Source of the DNA: Trichopria drosophilae
Lineage: Eukaryota > Arthropoda > Insecta > Hymenoptera > Diapriidae
Direction: 5' to 3'
Length of the DNA stretch: 64,000 bases
NCBI GenBank assembly: GCA_030407085.1
Contig: CM059584.1
Location: forward strand, 305,501-369,500
Part shown: positions 11,817 through 23,265 of the stretch, piece after piece
Layout of the letters: each line of letters starts with the position of its first letter
How positions within the stretch are numbered: the first letter of the stretch is position 1
Notes under the pieces: generated by a model
What the model was told of the DNA's origin: nothing
The model's database searches: none
What the model saw: the letters and a program-made list of their open reading frames with translations, nothing else
Made by a program: the position numbers and the translations under genes

Positions 11817-13333
11817 GGTAAAAGTACCCATAGCGGAACACTGTCCCAATAACGGAACAGTTTTTGAAAATTTACGTTACTGGTGTAATTTAATCTCAAA
11901 TAATTGTAAAAAAAATCCTGAATTAACTTTAAATATTTTTGAGCGAATATCTGCCATTATTTTGTGATAGTATTTATAAAAATTACTTATAAAAAATGTT
12001 GGAATATAACTAAGCTGCATCATTTCAATTTTATAGATGTAGAAGACGAAACGGTACGATGTAAGAACGAACAATTTGAAATGAAATATCTTCTGGATCA
12101 AAGTGGAATTTCGATTTCCTGAAAGTATTTTGCATGTAGTTTTTGATTTAGTACATATGTTTGTAAAGTATTTGTTTTAACGTTTTATAAAATACGTGTT
12201 CCTAATTAGGAGCTGTTTCAGTTTCATGCTCCGGAAGCGTAACGCCGAAAATCTGTGTTCCGCAATAAGCACTAATTTCGTGTTATAAGCGTTGTGAAAA
12301 TCATATTTGATTTAGAAAGTAATTTTTTCAAATTGTTGAAGAATAATTGTCACTTTAGCAAGGTATCTAGTAAGTTTAAATTCGATATTTGTCACGAGAA
12401 AAAAACTAACCTCAAAAAACATGTTTACAACAAGTTAAATCAACTCACTAGAAATACAATCGATTTTCATTTTTCTTACAGAATGTAATGTAGTAGTAAA
12501 AAGAATTCAAAGCAGAAAGCAAAAAGTTTGCTGAAAAGAAAAGATTACAAGAAGAAAAGAAATCACTAGCAGAAAAAAAACAATTAACTCTGGAAATGAA
12601 ACGACTAAAACAAAAAATTAAAGAAGGAAAAGTTTAAAAACGTGTTTTATTAGATGGTTAATATAAATGAGCTAATAAATAATAACAGTTTTCAATAATT
12701 TCACTCCCTACGTTTAAGCAGGATCGACACCGCAGGTTCATAATCCGGACAAACTGCCGTATTATTTAATTAAAATTTAAAAATTTCTTAGTGATGATAT
12801 TATTAAAAAGAAGAGAGATTATTGTTCCCTCTCGGAAAAAGTTGATAATTGGCAACAACTTTTTACTTGATATGTATTATTTATTGTTTAAATTTTCTTA
12901 AAAAATAATTTACTTTTTTAATAATTACGCATTCCAGTCAATGATGATATTATTTTATGATATATCTTATGTTTATGATTATAAACAGTGTTTGTGGAAG
13001 ACTTTATTGTCGAATACCGACCCTCTTTAAATTAAATTAAAGTTCAGTTTTTATCATAATTTAAATTGTGACTGTTCCACAATAGGAGCAACTGTCATGG
13101 AACAGAGGTGCACATGACTTCCAGGCCGTTCCGCTTTAGAAGCATATTAGCCCCTCCGCATTTTTACTATTATAATTTTATTTTTTATCAAATCTAACTG
13201 TTCGCATTTTGTTTACAAAACTATAGGCTTTCATATAAAATAAACAGTTTTTGATAAAATGTAATAACACATTTTCTATTCAGAAAACAGGGAAAACGAG
13301 GTTAAAAAACGTTCCGCAATCGGTACATTTACC
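11817..13333. mobile_element. Decayed DNA transposon with GGTAA...GCGGAAC ends
   Basis: The left end 11817-11839 and the inverse of the right end 13311-13333 match at 20 of 23 positions (both start GGTAAA and finish GCGGAAC). GCGGAAC/GTTCCGC-like words recur inside. A short Lys/Glu-rich open frame lies in the middle. The structure suggests a pogo/Tigger-type Tc1 relative, but no DDE motif or DNA-binding domain survives, so the superfamily is uncertain. Confidence 0.5.
12500..12637 (+). pseudogene. Lys/Glu-rich C-terminal remnant, possibly transposase tail
   Basis: A 45-codon frame ends in TAA and is preceded directly by an in-frame TAA (12497-12499). Its peptide is strongly charged and heptad-like (for example KFAEKKRLQEEKKSLAEKKQ). 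Such tails occur at the C-terminus of pogo/Tigger-type transposases. Its position inside an inverted-repeat-bounded element supports that reading, but it could be a low-complexity chance ORF. Confidence 0.3.
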
Positions 13334-15119
13334 AAAATTTGAATCAGCAACTACTATTTTTTAGTGTTCACGAAGAATTATATATCACATCATGATCATC
13401 AGTATTTTTAGATTAAAATTATTTTTAAAATGTCTGTTATTGTAAACAACTTTCCTTACTGATTAGGTAAAAGGTTAAAATAGATATTTCTTCTCATTTA
13501 AGGCAGTTGGGAAGTATTATGTGTGGGAAAAATACTTAATACCGTTTCCAAGAAATTATTTTTTATTATTTATGATATTGTTGTTATTTATAATAAAGGA
13601 TTATTGTCCTCAAAGTAAATTGAAACCTACAAAAATAATTTGTTGAAAACTGTTATTAATGACTCAAATTGTTTCGTTTCGCCAGTTATTAATTGCTTAA
13701 GTTTTACATTACATATTTAGTCGGTACAATGCATATTGCTGTATTTTTGTGTATTCTGTTATATAGCGAATAAAACTGATTATGATTACTAAATTTTAAA
13801 TATTTTTTTGCGAGTACGATCTGTAAATCATAATTGATCAAACGATCAAAATTAAACGAAATTATCAACACAAATAAGCACTGTACTAATACTTACTAAA
13901 TTACACTCCAAATTTACACATTCAAACTCAGCATATATTGAAAATTTCAAATAGTAACTTTAGCACCAGATTCGTGGAGTGTGAATAAAACAGCAAATTT
14001 TGTTGGGTGTTCTCGCTATCTGGTTAATAAAGCAAAACTTGCATTAAAATTTTATTATTTCAATATATTCACTTTGTATAGCGTCAATTACCTTTAAAAT
14101 GGTAAAAAAAAATTCGTTCTCGACCAAAATTGAGCGAGTAAATTCAGGTTGAATTCTAAAAAAATAAGGCCTCTGTATCATACAGTTTTCCGTGCTACTC
14201 AGAGGACTTCTATTTATTTATAAATTGTTAAGTTGACGTTTTAATAGTAAACCGATCTATAACCAAAATTTCAAATATACTGCCATAAAGGCTATATATT
14301 AAACCTTATTTATAAATTTTTTCAGAATGTTAAAAATGGTCCATCTTTCAAAAAATATAAAATGAAAACTTTAAAATGATTTTTTAACTTCATCTTGTAA
14401 TAAGGCGTAAAATTGGATATTTTCACAAGAAAATCCATAAAAAAACTACGAAAAACATGTGTTACATTAATTATTTGTCATGCCATTTTCGCGCTAAAAT
14501 AAATTAAACATTGCGAGAAAAGGAAATTACATTTTTTAAATATCCTCACAACTTTCACTAGAGTCAAATTTCAAATGTTGTATACAGTCAAGAATACTTC
14601 TTTTGTATATACTAATGGCACTCAATTGTAAAAACTAAAATTAAAAATTGTCTGAAAAAAAGTTGCCGATTTCACGTGGAATGCACCTTATGTATGTTTT
14701 CATACTCTAAATTATCCAGAAGAGCTATATCCACAATTATCAGATGTCGGTCGGGCCATTACAATTTAGCCTATTGACTCCACAAAATAGGATTAGCTAG
14801 CAGTACGAACTCTCACTGCGGAAATAGTGTACAAGATTTGAACCATGTATTTTGACAGTGCTCTCTCTATAACGATCAACGAAGATACATGCTAAAGGAG
14901 CTACGAAAAATTGGATTCGTCCTTCCTCTTTCTTGTGAGACTTTAATGTCGAGGCCCACAGACACCATCTGCCAGACACTATGGAAACTAGCGATTTAAA
15001 GATAAAGTTAAAATGTGTAATGTAACAGTTAATGCTAAAACTATTTAAAACCTTATTAATACACTTACATTTTTCATGTTAGCAACATAATCTAAATTAT
15101 AGATTAAATTTGTTTAGAT
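13334..15119. other. Intergenic, nothing firm
   Basis: A+T-rich. A minus-strand patch at about 14800-14980 is G+C-richer and open for 60 codons but matches no family I recognise. Confidence 0.4.
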
Positions 15120-15660
15120 AAAAAAAAAAACTTACGTATGTATGTATAATATTTATTAATGTCTTGGGCATATTATCCCCTAGACATACACAGAATACAA
15201 TTTACAAATGGATCATTATAATGTTCGCACAATAATTAGAACGCACAATATAACCGCATATAAAAGAAAATACGAATTTAAAAAAAAAAAAGAATGACAC
15301 ACGCTCAGTACATATTTTATAACTTTTACAAACGAGTACAAGACAGTACCCATATCGAAATAATTACAAATACGCGAACGATATTTCATACAATTACAAA
15401 AAAAAAATGCAATATTTCATTTCTTCATTTGCTCAAGCGTCGCTCACAGACCGCCGAAAAGTAAATTAAGCAGACCAACACGAAATTGAACGATATTTGC
15501 TTATTCTTTTAACGCGTCAGGGAGGGTGTTCCAGATATGAATCGCAGATATCCAAAATGAATTTTTATACCGATATGTGCGACAATAAGGTATGACAAAC
15601 GTGGATGACGGAATTCGCGTAGATCTTCGCAAAACCTGTCAGGTTTACAAATCTTGAGAT
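15120..15660 (-). mobile_element. 3' end of a non-LTR retrotransposon (LINE), degenerate
   Basis: On the minus strand the sequence ends a LINE polyprotein and continues into its 3'UTR. The frame at 15626-15501 reads RSTRIPSSTFVIPYCRTYRY then KNSFWISAIHIWNTLPDALK, E, stop. The NSF...WN-LP-ALK pattern is the standard C-terminus of Jockey/CR1-like ORF2 proteins. Frames upstream are broken. The 3' UTR runs to an AATAAA-like stretch and a short ATAC repeat at about 15140-15120, suggesting a microsatellite-type tail. It is 5'-truncated, as is usual for LINE insertions. Confidence 0.65.
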
Positions 15661-15671
15661 TTTTTTTTTCC

Positions 15672-15809
15672 TTTCGTCCCAGGTCCTCCGCTGGACTCGT
15701 CAGTAAGACTACGGAGGGCCCTGTCTTATACGTAATGATAGTGTTTAAATGAAGTTTTAACTATAATCTAAAAATGAAGGACGAGTCCAGCGGAGGACCT
15801 GGGACGAAA
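15672..15809. mobile_element. 138-bp MITE with perfect 30-bp terminal inverted repeats
   Basis: 15672-15701 and 15780-15809 are exact reverse complements over 30 bp (left arm starts TTTCGTCCCAGGTCCTCCGC), separated by 78 bp. The arms are much G+C-richer than the surroundings. The element lies only 11 bp from the LINE 3' fragment. The perfect pairing points to recent insertion or selection on the hairpin. Confidence 0.7.
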
Positions 15810-17429
15810 CGTATTTTTTAACAAATAGGCATTTTGATTAATTTTTTACCGTTAGAGGGAATTTGAAACCATTAACAAATTGCAATTGTAAATTGGTCAT
15901 ATACCATTTCCATAGATCATCGTTTCAGAGACGGTAATTTTCACATTTTTAGGTCTCTCAATTATTACATTTTAATTATTAAGTAGCTTATATCGAAGCT
16001 CGATCTAAACATTATATGTTATTATTTATTTTCGTGTATTTGAACCGTAATCCCAAGCAAATATCTAATAAGAATTATTTAAATTAAAAGCGGTTAAAAA
16101 GATTTTTATATTGTTGCTATGCAACAAAAATTACAATTAATTATCTATCAATAAATTGCAATTTAAATCACCGGTTATAATAATATTCTTATAGCAGAGA
16201 TGGTATTGAGCAAATTTATTTAAAAATAAACTTATACATATAAAACAATATTTTAGGATTGTTACAGCGATTAGTTTAGGTAGTACTCACTATAAACTTG
16301 TGTCCTATTTTCAACAGCGGTATAATACCAATGATAAACCAAATTTTAACTGCCAGCGAAAGTCATTCAAGCGTTATTACCATATATATTTCGTATGCTT
16401 AAATTGTGGGGTAGGAATAATACATATATTGGCTGAAGGTGATAAAGCGACACGTCGCGCGTTTCTATGTAGATTTGTAATCTAGCATATAAAATTATTT
16501 TTATAGTACACGGATACGACGCGTTGTCGGATTTGTGGACGCATTAGTAAATCCAGCTTACTGCTATTTAATGAAATAAGCAGATTTAACGGTTTATTAA
16601 AAACTACTTGCCGGCATTGTATTTATATGATGAATAATAAGTGCATGCATTAAAATACGTGTTTCCGATTGATGATTATTTTTTCACTTTTCCTTTTTCT
16701 ATTATAATTTTTGTTGGGTATTATTGCAAATTTTCACATTTCGCGCATTGATACAATCTTTATAATTATATATTATTTCTTAGAATAATAAACACGTCTT
16801 ATAAGCTGTTTCTTTTTTTAAGAACTAGAAGCATTTTCAGGATTAGGTACACAACCAGGGCCTGAACAGCGTTCTTGGCCTGAATATATACATATAATAA
16901 CACGTGTTTCTTAAGAATTATGTATTTCTAATTACGAATTTTTTATGAAATTAATATTTCCAATAATAAAAAATGATACGTTTGAAAGAAAAAAGAAAGA
17001 AATTTTACATTTTGATTCTACAAAATAAAATTTTGTTAATACATTCGAGTTCCGAAACTCGGTGTAATTCTCATCTGCTGAATGACTTAGTATTGTTTTG
17101 AGCATTATCTAGTTTTATAGAATTTTTAAATTTAATGTCTTGTGGTTAATTTTATTCTATTATTTGCAAATTGTTTAGTTTTTCGATGGTGTCGTTGTTT
17201 TAACTTTATTCAAAATGATTATCTGATCATTGTCTTTCATAATCTATCAGAATTGTCTACTTTCTATTTCTTTACATTTGTTATCCCAGGCAGCAAAATA
17301 GAAAAAAGTTCAAAATGATTTCGAAATGTGCTCTGAAAGACTTCAGACGTCGTACATTCTCCGGGTTATTTTTAACATGATGTCATTATCAGATCTTATA
17401 TATAATACAATAAACCTTCTTGCCCTTCA
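15810..17429. other. Intergenic, nothing recognised
   Basis: A+T-rich; the 61-codon ORF at 16300-16485 has no recognisable domain. The last 100-150 bp may be the decayed 5' part of the following LINE. Confidence 0.45.
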
Positions 17430-18490
17430 GATTACAGACTAATTTTCACCTTTAGGTTACAGCACTACTTCTTTTCTGATTGGCACAGATGATCTGACAT
17501 TCGCTATGGAGGAAGGAATGGTCTAAATAGTTAATTTGTTCGACTTTAGTCGGGGGTTTGACACGGTTCAACATTCTCTCTTGCTTGCTAAACTTAAGGA
17601 GGCTAACTTTTCTGATAGAGTAATTCTGTGGTTTGCTTCCTATCGATGATGTCGTCGACTGGCTAATACCTAATGTGAATGGTTTCTTTTAAACGCTGGT
17701 GTAACTCAAGGATCAGTGTTAGGTCCTCTCTTATTTTCGATCTATATTAATGATCTTCTTGCGGTCCTTAGATACACTTCCCACAATCTTCGCCGATGAG
17801 TCACAAATATCGTTAAAAAGCAAACCTAAGAATTTTGAAAATGTCATAAAACGTGTTATTGAAGATGCAGAAAGGTTTGCCAACTGGTTCCGAGCACAAA
17901 ATTCCCCTTAATCTAGAAAAAAGCCAAGCTATCATTATAGGATCCGCATATAACATCGTTAGAATAGGGATGTTACGCTAAGCTTTTTATAAATGACAAA
18001 ACTATCCCGTGGTCAACTAAAGTAAAAATTTTGGTCTCATCTCTGCCTTATATCTACAAAGGTTTTCGATACGTTACGACTCTTAAACAGAGATCTAGCG
18101 CACTCTTGAAACTTCAATTATGCAACTCCTTAATTTTTTTCGTATATGGTTTTATAATCTATCGCTGATGTATTTCATATTTAGAAACCTTAGAAAAGAC
18201 GTACAGAAAACAGGTGGGCTGATTGATGTCTTTAAATCGTAGGCTGTACTTTACTGACTCGTTAACTTTTATAATATTCAGAGTTAAAAGATGATTATTT
18301 ATATAAACCATATATTTGGCATGAATCGGTATCACGCCGTGCACTTCGATAAAGCTCAAATATCCAGCGCATCCATATGCATTGCACAAAATGTCTCTAC
18401 AACTCGTTTATAATTACTTCTTCATGGCTGTGGAATGCAACAGCTATAGCGATATACGGAATGCATCTTCTGGCAGAATTAAAAAATAAG
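17430..18490 (+). mobile_element. Degenerate LINE reverse transcriptase fragment
   Basis: Across several frameshifts and stops the plus strand encodes reverse-transcriptase blocks in the right order: LVNLF-DFSRGFDTVQHSLL (the FDTVxH block), then GVTQGSVLGPLLFSIYINDL (the QG and INDL block), then IFADESQ, a variant of the FADD catalytic box, then a WFRAQNSLNLEKSQAIIIGS block. This order identifies a non-LTR retrotransposon of the Jockey/CR1 group. The FADD box has Glu in place of the second Asp, and the frame is broken many times, so it is inactive. A WNATA word near 18440 may be the C-terminal WN-LP motif. Confidence 0.75.
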
Positions 18491-19507
18491 TCGTATGTGT
18501 GGCTATTTCAATCTGATAGGGAAAACCGGAATGTTATTCCAAAACTGGCATAATTTCGATTTAGCTCTTTCCTAGTTTGACAGTTAATCAGTTCATTACT
18601 TATTTATACGTTTTAAAATTCGACTTTCAAACATTTTTTTTTATGGCACCTCAATCAATTTCTAGGCCATAAAAAGTAAAAAACAGTGAGGCCCCTCATT
18701 TGTTAAGAGTTATTTTTTCAAATACAAAAAATAAAATTATTTTAATTAATAACGGCTAGAAAGTTCTAGTATCAATGAAAACATACCTAATGAAGTATTT
18801 TTAGTTAGAAATAAAAAACATGACAATAAAAATATTTGCAAACATGCCCTGGACAAAATATTGTATGTAAGAATTAAAGTGCCTAACATTCAAATTTAAA
18901 AAAATGAGTGTTATCGAGTGTGAATTTATGAAGGTTGCACACCTAGTTTATCGTTACGAGGAGGAGGAGGTTTTAGGATAAGGTTTCTGAAAATATTGTT
19001 TACAATCGCTAGTACAGAAAAGTTGAAATTCATAATATTCATTTCTTATGTTTAGAACAAAGATTGCGAATATAGTACAACCGCACTTGCTGTTTATTGA
19101 GACCATAAACTCGTAAAATATTGATCTTTAAGAGGTTTATTTGCAAGATGAAATGTTGCTGGAATAGGGCGCACCAGTTGTACTAAAACCATAATGTTGT
19201 GAAGGTGCCAAAAGTAAAAAATTTGTTTCTTGTGTAATATTGTCAACATTTGCATAAAAGTTTTTTTTTAACAGACCCCAACTGAATAAAAGACTAGTGA
19301 TTAGGCGTAAAAAATTTTTAATTTTACTGCGTTTCGTTCTTTTTAAGCGATGATAATCTTTACTGACGCATTCATACAAATTTGTTGATATTAAACTAAT
19401 TGTCTTCTATCAGTAACATAGTATTACAAATTGATATAATGCATATGCTCATGTATGATTGGCCAAGAGTTCGAAAACTTGGGCCGGACATAAAATTTAC
19501 ATTACAT
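18491..19507. other. Intergenic, nothing recognised
   Basis: A+T-rich; a short ACATT tandem run occurs at about 19490-19513. Confidence 0.45.
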
Positions 19508-20060
19508 TACATTCAATCAAAAATGGCTACTATAGTCAATTTTGGGAACTTTTGTTAGGGAACCAAATTTTTTGATTAATTTTCACCAATTGCACAGCAT
19601 AGTACTACTACTTAGCCTAAAAACTCCATTTTCCTAAATCAATCTACGAATGTTTTTATAAAAGGTATACAATTTTGTATTCAAGGCTTTTAGTCGGCCG
19701 AACTAGTTTTACTGTGCTGCATTACTGGAATTCGTTATTATTCTTCTTACTTGGGTGTTTTTGAGGTCGTTAATTAATTACCAATCTAACATGGAAATTG
19801 TACATTCAAAATGGTGCTGTAAATGAATTTGCATGAATCAAAGCCTTGAATTCAAAATTGTATACCATAATTTTAAAAGGTTTTCGAACGATTTAGGAAT
19901 AGTATCTTATGTAATTGTAGAAAATTGCATGAAAAAGTAAGGTTTTTAAACAAAAATTCATAAATTTTTAAATTCAGCTGAATTTTTTGATGTGCTGGTG
20001 TAAATTCAAGGTCAGATTAGTTTTCAGTAAAAAAAATTTATGAGAATCAACCATTTTTGA
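19508..20060. repeat. Diverged foldback element
   Basis: 19664-19689 and 19841-19866 are inverted copies (25 of 26 matches, starting GGTATACAATTTTG). Weaker inverted similarity continues outward (TCCTAAATC on both sides) towards AAAAATGG words near both ends. It is probably an old MITE; the outer limits are approximate. Confidence 0.45.
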
Positions 20061-21414
20061 AAATTTTCTTCGCGTGATGTGTTATTAGCAGAAAATGGTA
20101 ATAAATGACATTCTTATGTCAATTTAAGACCTTTGTAATTTGAAATAATAATTCGTAACTATTTATAAATAATACAGACATGATGAAAGTTTAAAAAATT
20201 GTTATTATTAGTGGAACAGGTTCTTATTGACTATCATGTTGTACAACGAGAAGAATTTATACTTGAAACTTCATTTATAGCTAAGTTTATACTATCTATC
20301 ACCATAAACTAGTGAATTTGACTGTAAAAAGAGGTTTCGAATACGGTATGCATTGTTATAATATATATTTCATTGGAGTACATTGTATCAGACACTGTAA
20401 TTTTTTCTGTGTATATAAATTTTGACAAAAAGCTGAAGCGTCAAATGTGCTAAATAACAATTATATGTTTTACACATAATTGTAAACTGCAGGCGATTTT
20501 TCTGCAAACACCAAAGCGGACAATCGCCTCTGCTTTGTATTGCGAACAAATTACCTTTGTTATCGTGTAAATCGGCACACAAGTTTGTTTTAACACATTT
20601 AAAATTGGAATTTTAATATTTTTAATAACTGATGTTTATCGATCAAAAAATGTAAAAAAGAGGGAGAGGGCAGTAATTAAATAAAATCATGCTACTTCAT
20701 ACCCGCTGTAGTTGTACATAAGGTCGACACATCGCATCATTTTATTTAAGTAATTACTCAATGCAATTAAATTATATGTAGTTTTTTTACCATTGTTGAA
20801 CAATAAAAGTAGGGCTTATGACTTTTAAAGATGTTGATTTTTTTTCAATATTAGAGACAAAAAAAGGAAAAAAATGATAATAAGAGTTATTTTAGGCCTG
20901 TATTTAATTGCGTTTTGGTCATTCAAAGCTAATCAAATATTAAATCAATTGCTGATCTTCTGCAATCTATTTTCAAAGTTTGGTATTTCATGCATTTTTT
21001 GTCCAATCACCCTCTTTCTTAAAGAATTTGTACTTTTTACTGAATCAAAGAAAGAGCAATTAAACTATCTCATGTTAGATTTAGAGAAACAAATACCAAT
21101 TTAGTACCAAAAATTTTAAGAGAGAACAATTATCCAGGAGACTTCATACATGATTGCATTAAATAGAGAATACATATCATCTATATAATAATTTAGAAAC
21201 AAAAATAAAAATAACATGCAATAAAAATTATATGAAATTTACCAGCGTTCCATAAGATAAAGGAGTGCCAGAAAAGATAAAAAAAAATAATGAAAAACAT
21301 AAATATTATTGTTCTTAAACCACATAATACAAATATAGAAGGTATAAAACCATGTAAAGACAATAGCTTTTCATATGATTGATCAATTTCACATTCAAAA
21401 AATAGCACAACCCA
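20061..21414. other. Intergenic, nothing recognised
   Basis: Very A+T-rich; the ORFs at 20874-21104 and 21193-21453 are low-complexity hydrophobic peptides without known domains. Confidence 0.45.
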
Positions 21415-22603
21415 GTGCATACTATGAAGGAAAAAAATAATTAACTCAAGCATAAATCACGCATTAAAAATAATAAATCATTTATCTCGATACATTTCCA
21501 AACAATTTCGATTTGGGAGAAATTAGTCGAGCTCATAACTTATCGTTTCTATCATCTATAAGTAATTCTATAAGTAAATATTCTGCAAATTCAAAGGTGA
21601 GAGTCACCGTATTTGAAAATAGTGGATCATATTTGCGGCATGTATGAGGCCAACACTTGTAAAAAATCGAGTTTATATTTGTCTGGTCATATCATCGAAA
21701 TGAAGCAAGTTGGCATATTAACATCTGGTAAAAAAATAACTCATACATTCTTGAAAAATATATCCAAATTTGACAGAAATCGAAGATTGCCTTTTTGAGA
21801 AATTTCATTCTGAAAAAACACAAACTTTTTTTAGTTATTCCCATTTATCTCGACGAATTTTGATTCAGAATGTGGCAGAGCCAAGTTAAAGTTGATGAAA
21901 TTCCACAAATTTTAAAAACAAGTACGTCCCGATTAGATAAAGCGGGACAAAATGGCGGACATTTGAAAAAAATGTGAATTTTAAATCTTGAAATTTTTAA
22001 AGTAAAGTTTGGCATATAGCCGCAGAGTCGCAGAAACATTTTTAGGGCAAAATAAAAAACACGTGTCCCATGAAATTTGAAGTACAACACTATCTTAGAG
22101 TCACAAAAGAATCAATTCAAGAATCATTTTTGAATCGCTAATTATAAATATCAGGCCACATTTTCGACACTAAAAATGACGGATCCAATATGCCTGATAG
22201 CAGTTCTAAAATATTAACGGATTTTCTTTAAAATTGTTACTATCGGGGTTTTGTGCGCGCTAATTATAAATCTTAGGGACAGGGTAGAGTTTCCAAATTC
22301 AACTTGGCCATTTTGAAATTTGGAATAGTCGCAAGTACCATTTTGAACGTGATATTTTGCGTCTTGTGTACTCCTCGTTAATATTTCCGAGTGTAAATTC
22401 GCATTTAAAAAAAAAACATCTGTATCGTTTTGGAACGAGTTTTGGGGCAATTCTTTTGGTAGAATCTAAAAGAGCAGACTTTTGCATGTAAGATACATTG
22501 TGTGCAAAATTCTGTTCTTGGACGCTGAAGATTACGTATAAAAAGTGTCCATCCAGTCCCTAAAGGTTTAAGTTTGAAATTCTCGCGATGAATCCGGGGC
22601 TGG
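21415..22603. repeat. Segment Y, outlying copy (1189 bp)
   Basis: This segment is nearly identical to 27267-28455 (offset 5852) and 29259-30447 (offset 7844). By eye I found only isolated differences, for example 22498 T against C in both other copies, and 22170 C against T in one of them. Homology stops abruptly at both ends. It contains ATGGCGGAC (about 21950) and a GACGGATCCAATATG word like other repeats in the window. ORFs inside it recur in all copies only because the DNA is duplicated. Here it stands alone, without segment X. Confidence 0.85.
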
Positions 22604-23054
22604 GAAATTTTGACGTTTATCACAGAGAAATTTACACTTTTATGTTCAGAAAATCCAACGTTGTTTTGAAAATTCATTATCAAATATGACTTGTCCAGCC
22701 TTTAAACTTCTGATTCTTACATAAAAGTACTGTATACTTACATGAAAATGCATTGATTTCTGAAAATAAAATGCTCATGTTTAATTCCGATATTCAATAA
22801 ACATTCACTAATAATGAAACAATCTTTTTACTCGTTGCACTTGTATATAGTACGTGAATCTCAATGATGTTTGCAATAAATGTTTGCAAAAAGACTCGGT
22901 CACTAATTTTTGACTAAACACTTTTGATATACCTCCATTTTTAAAATTCTGTTTTATGCCCTGATAAAACTATAATTTGAAAAAATCCCTTATCTCTTTG
23001 AATGTTGGCTAACTCTTTGGATGTCGAGTATAAAATCATAAAAATAAGAATTAC
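22604..23054. other. Intergenic, nothing recognised
   Basis: Unique sequence following the outlying Y copy. No gene is seen. Confidence 0.4.
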
Positions 23055-23265
23055 TCTCTGATTGTATTGGAGCACTAAAGGTGTTATGAAAAGTTCAACT
23101 AAGAGAGGGGCATATGTAATGGAGGGGCAACAGAAAGTACATACGGTGATTCGAACGCAGATTGCGTTTCGGCCAGTCGGACAACCGGCGGATCTCGAAC
23201 GTTTTTCTGCCATTTCCATTTCGCAAATAGTGTATTGCACTCAATGCAAACCTAGCACATTATCA
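23055..23265 (-). repeat. Dispersed repeat, copy 1 (related to 58440-58625)
   Basis: Read on the minus strand, this and the 58.5-kb locus share an ordered series of blocks: GAGTG-AATACAC, then ACTGGCCGAAAC, then TGCCCCTCC, then TTTTCATAACA. Total length is about 190 bp and divergence is high. It is G+C-richer than its surroundings. The identity of the family is unknown; a SINE, a MITE or a decayed exon are all possible. Confidence 0.5.

Noticed and set aside
14797..14979. 60-codon minus-strand ORF as an exon
   Set aside because: G+C-richer and coding-like, but no recognisable protein and no clear splice pair.
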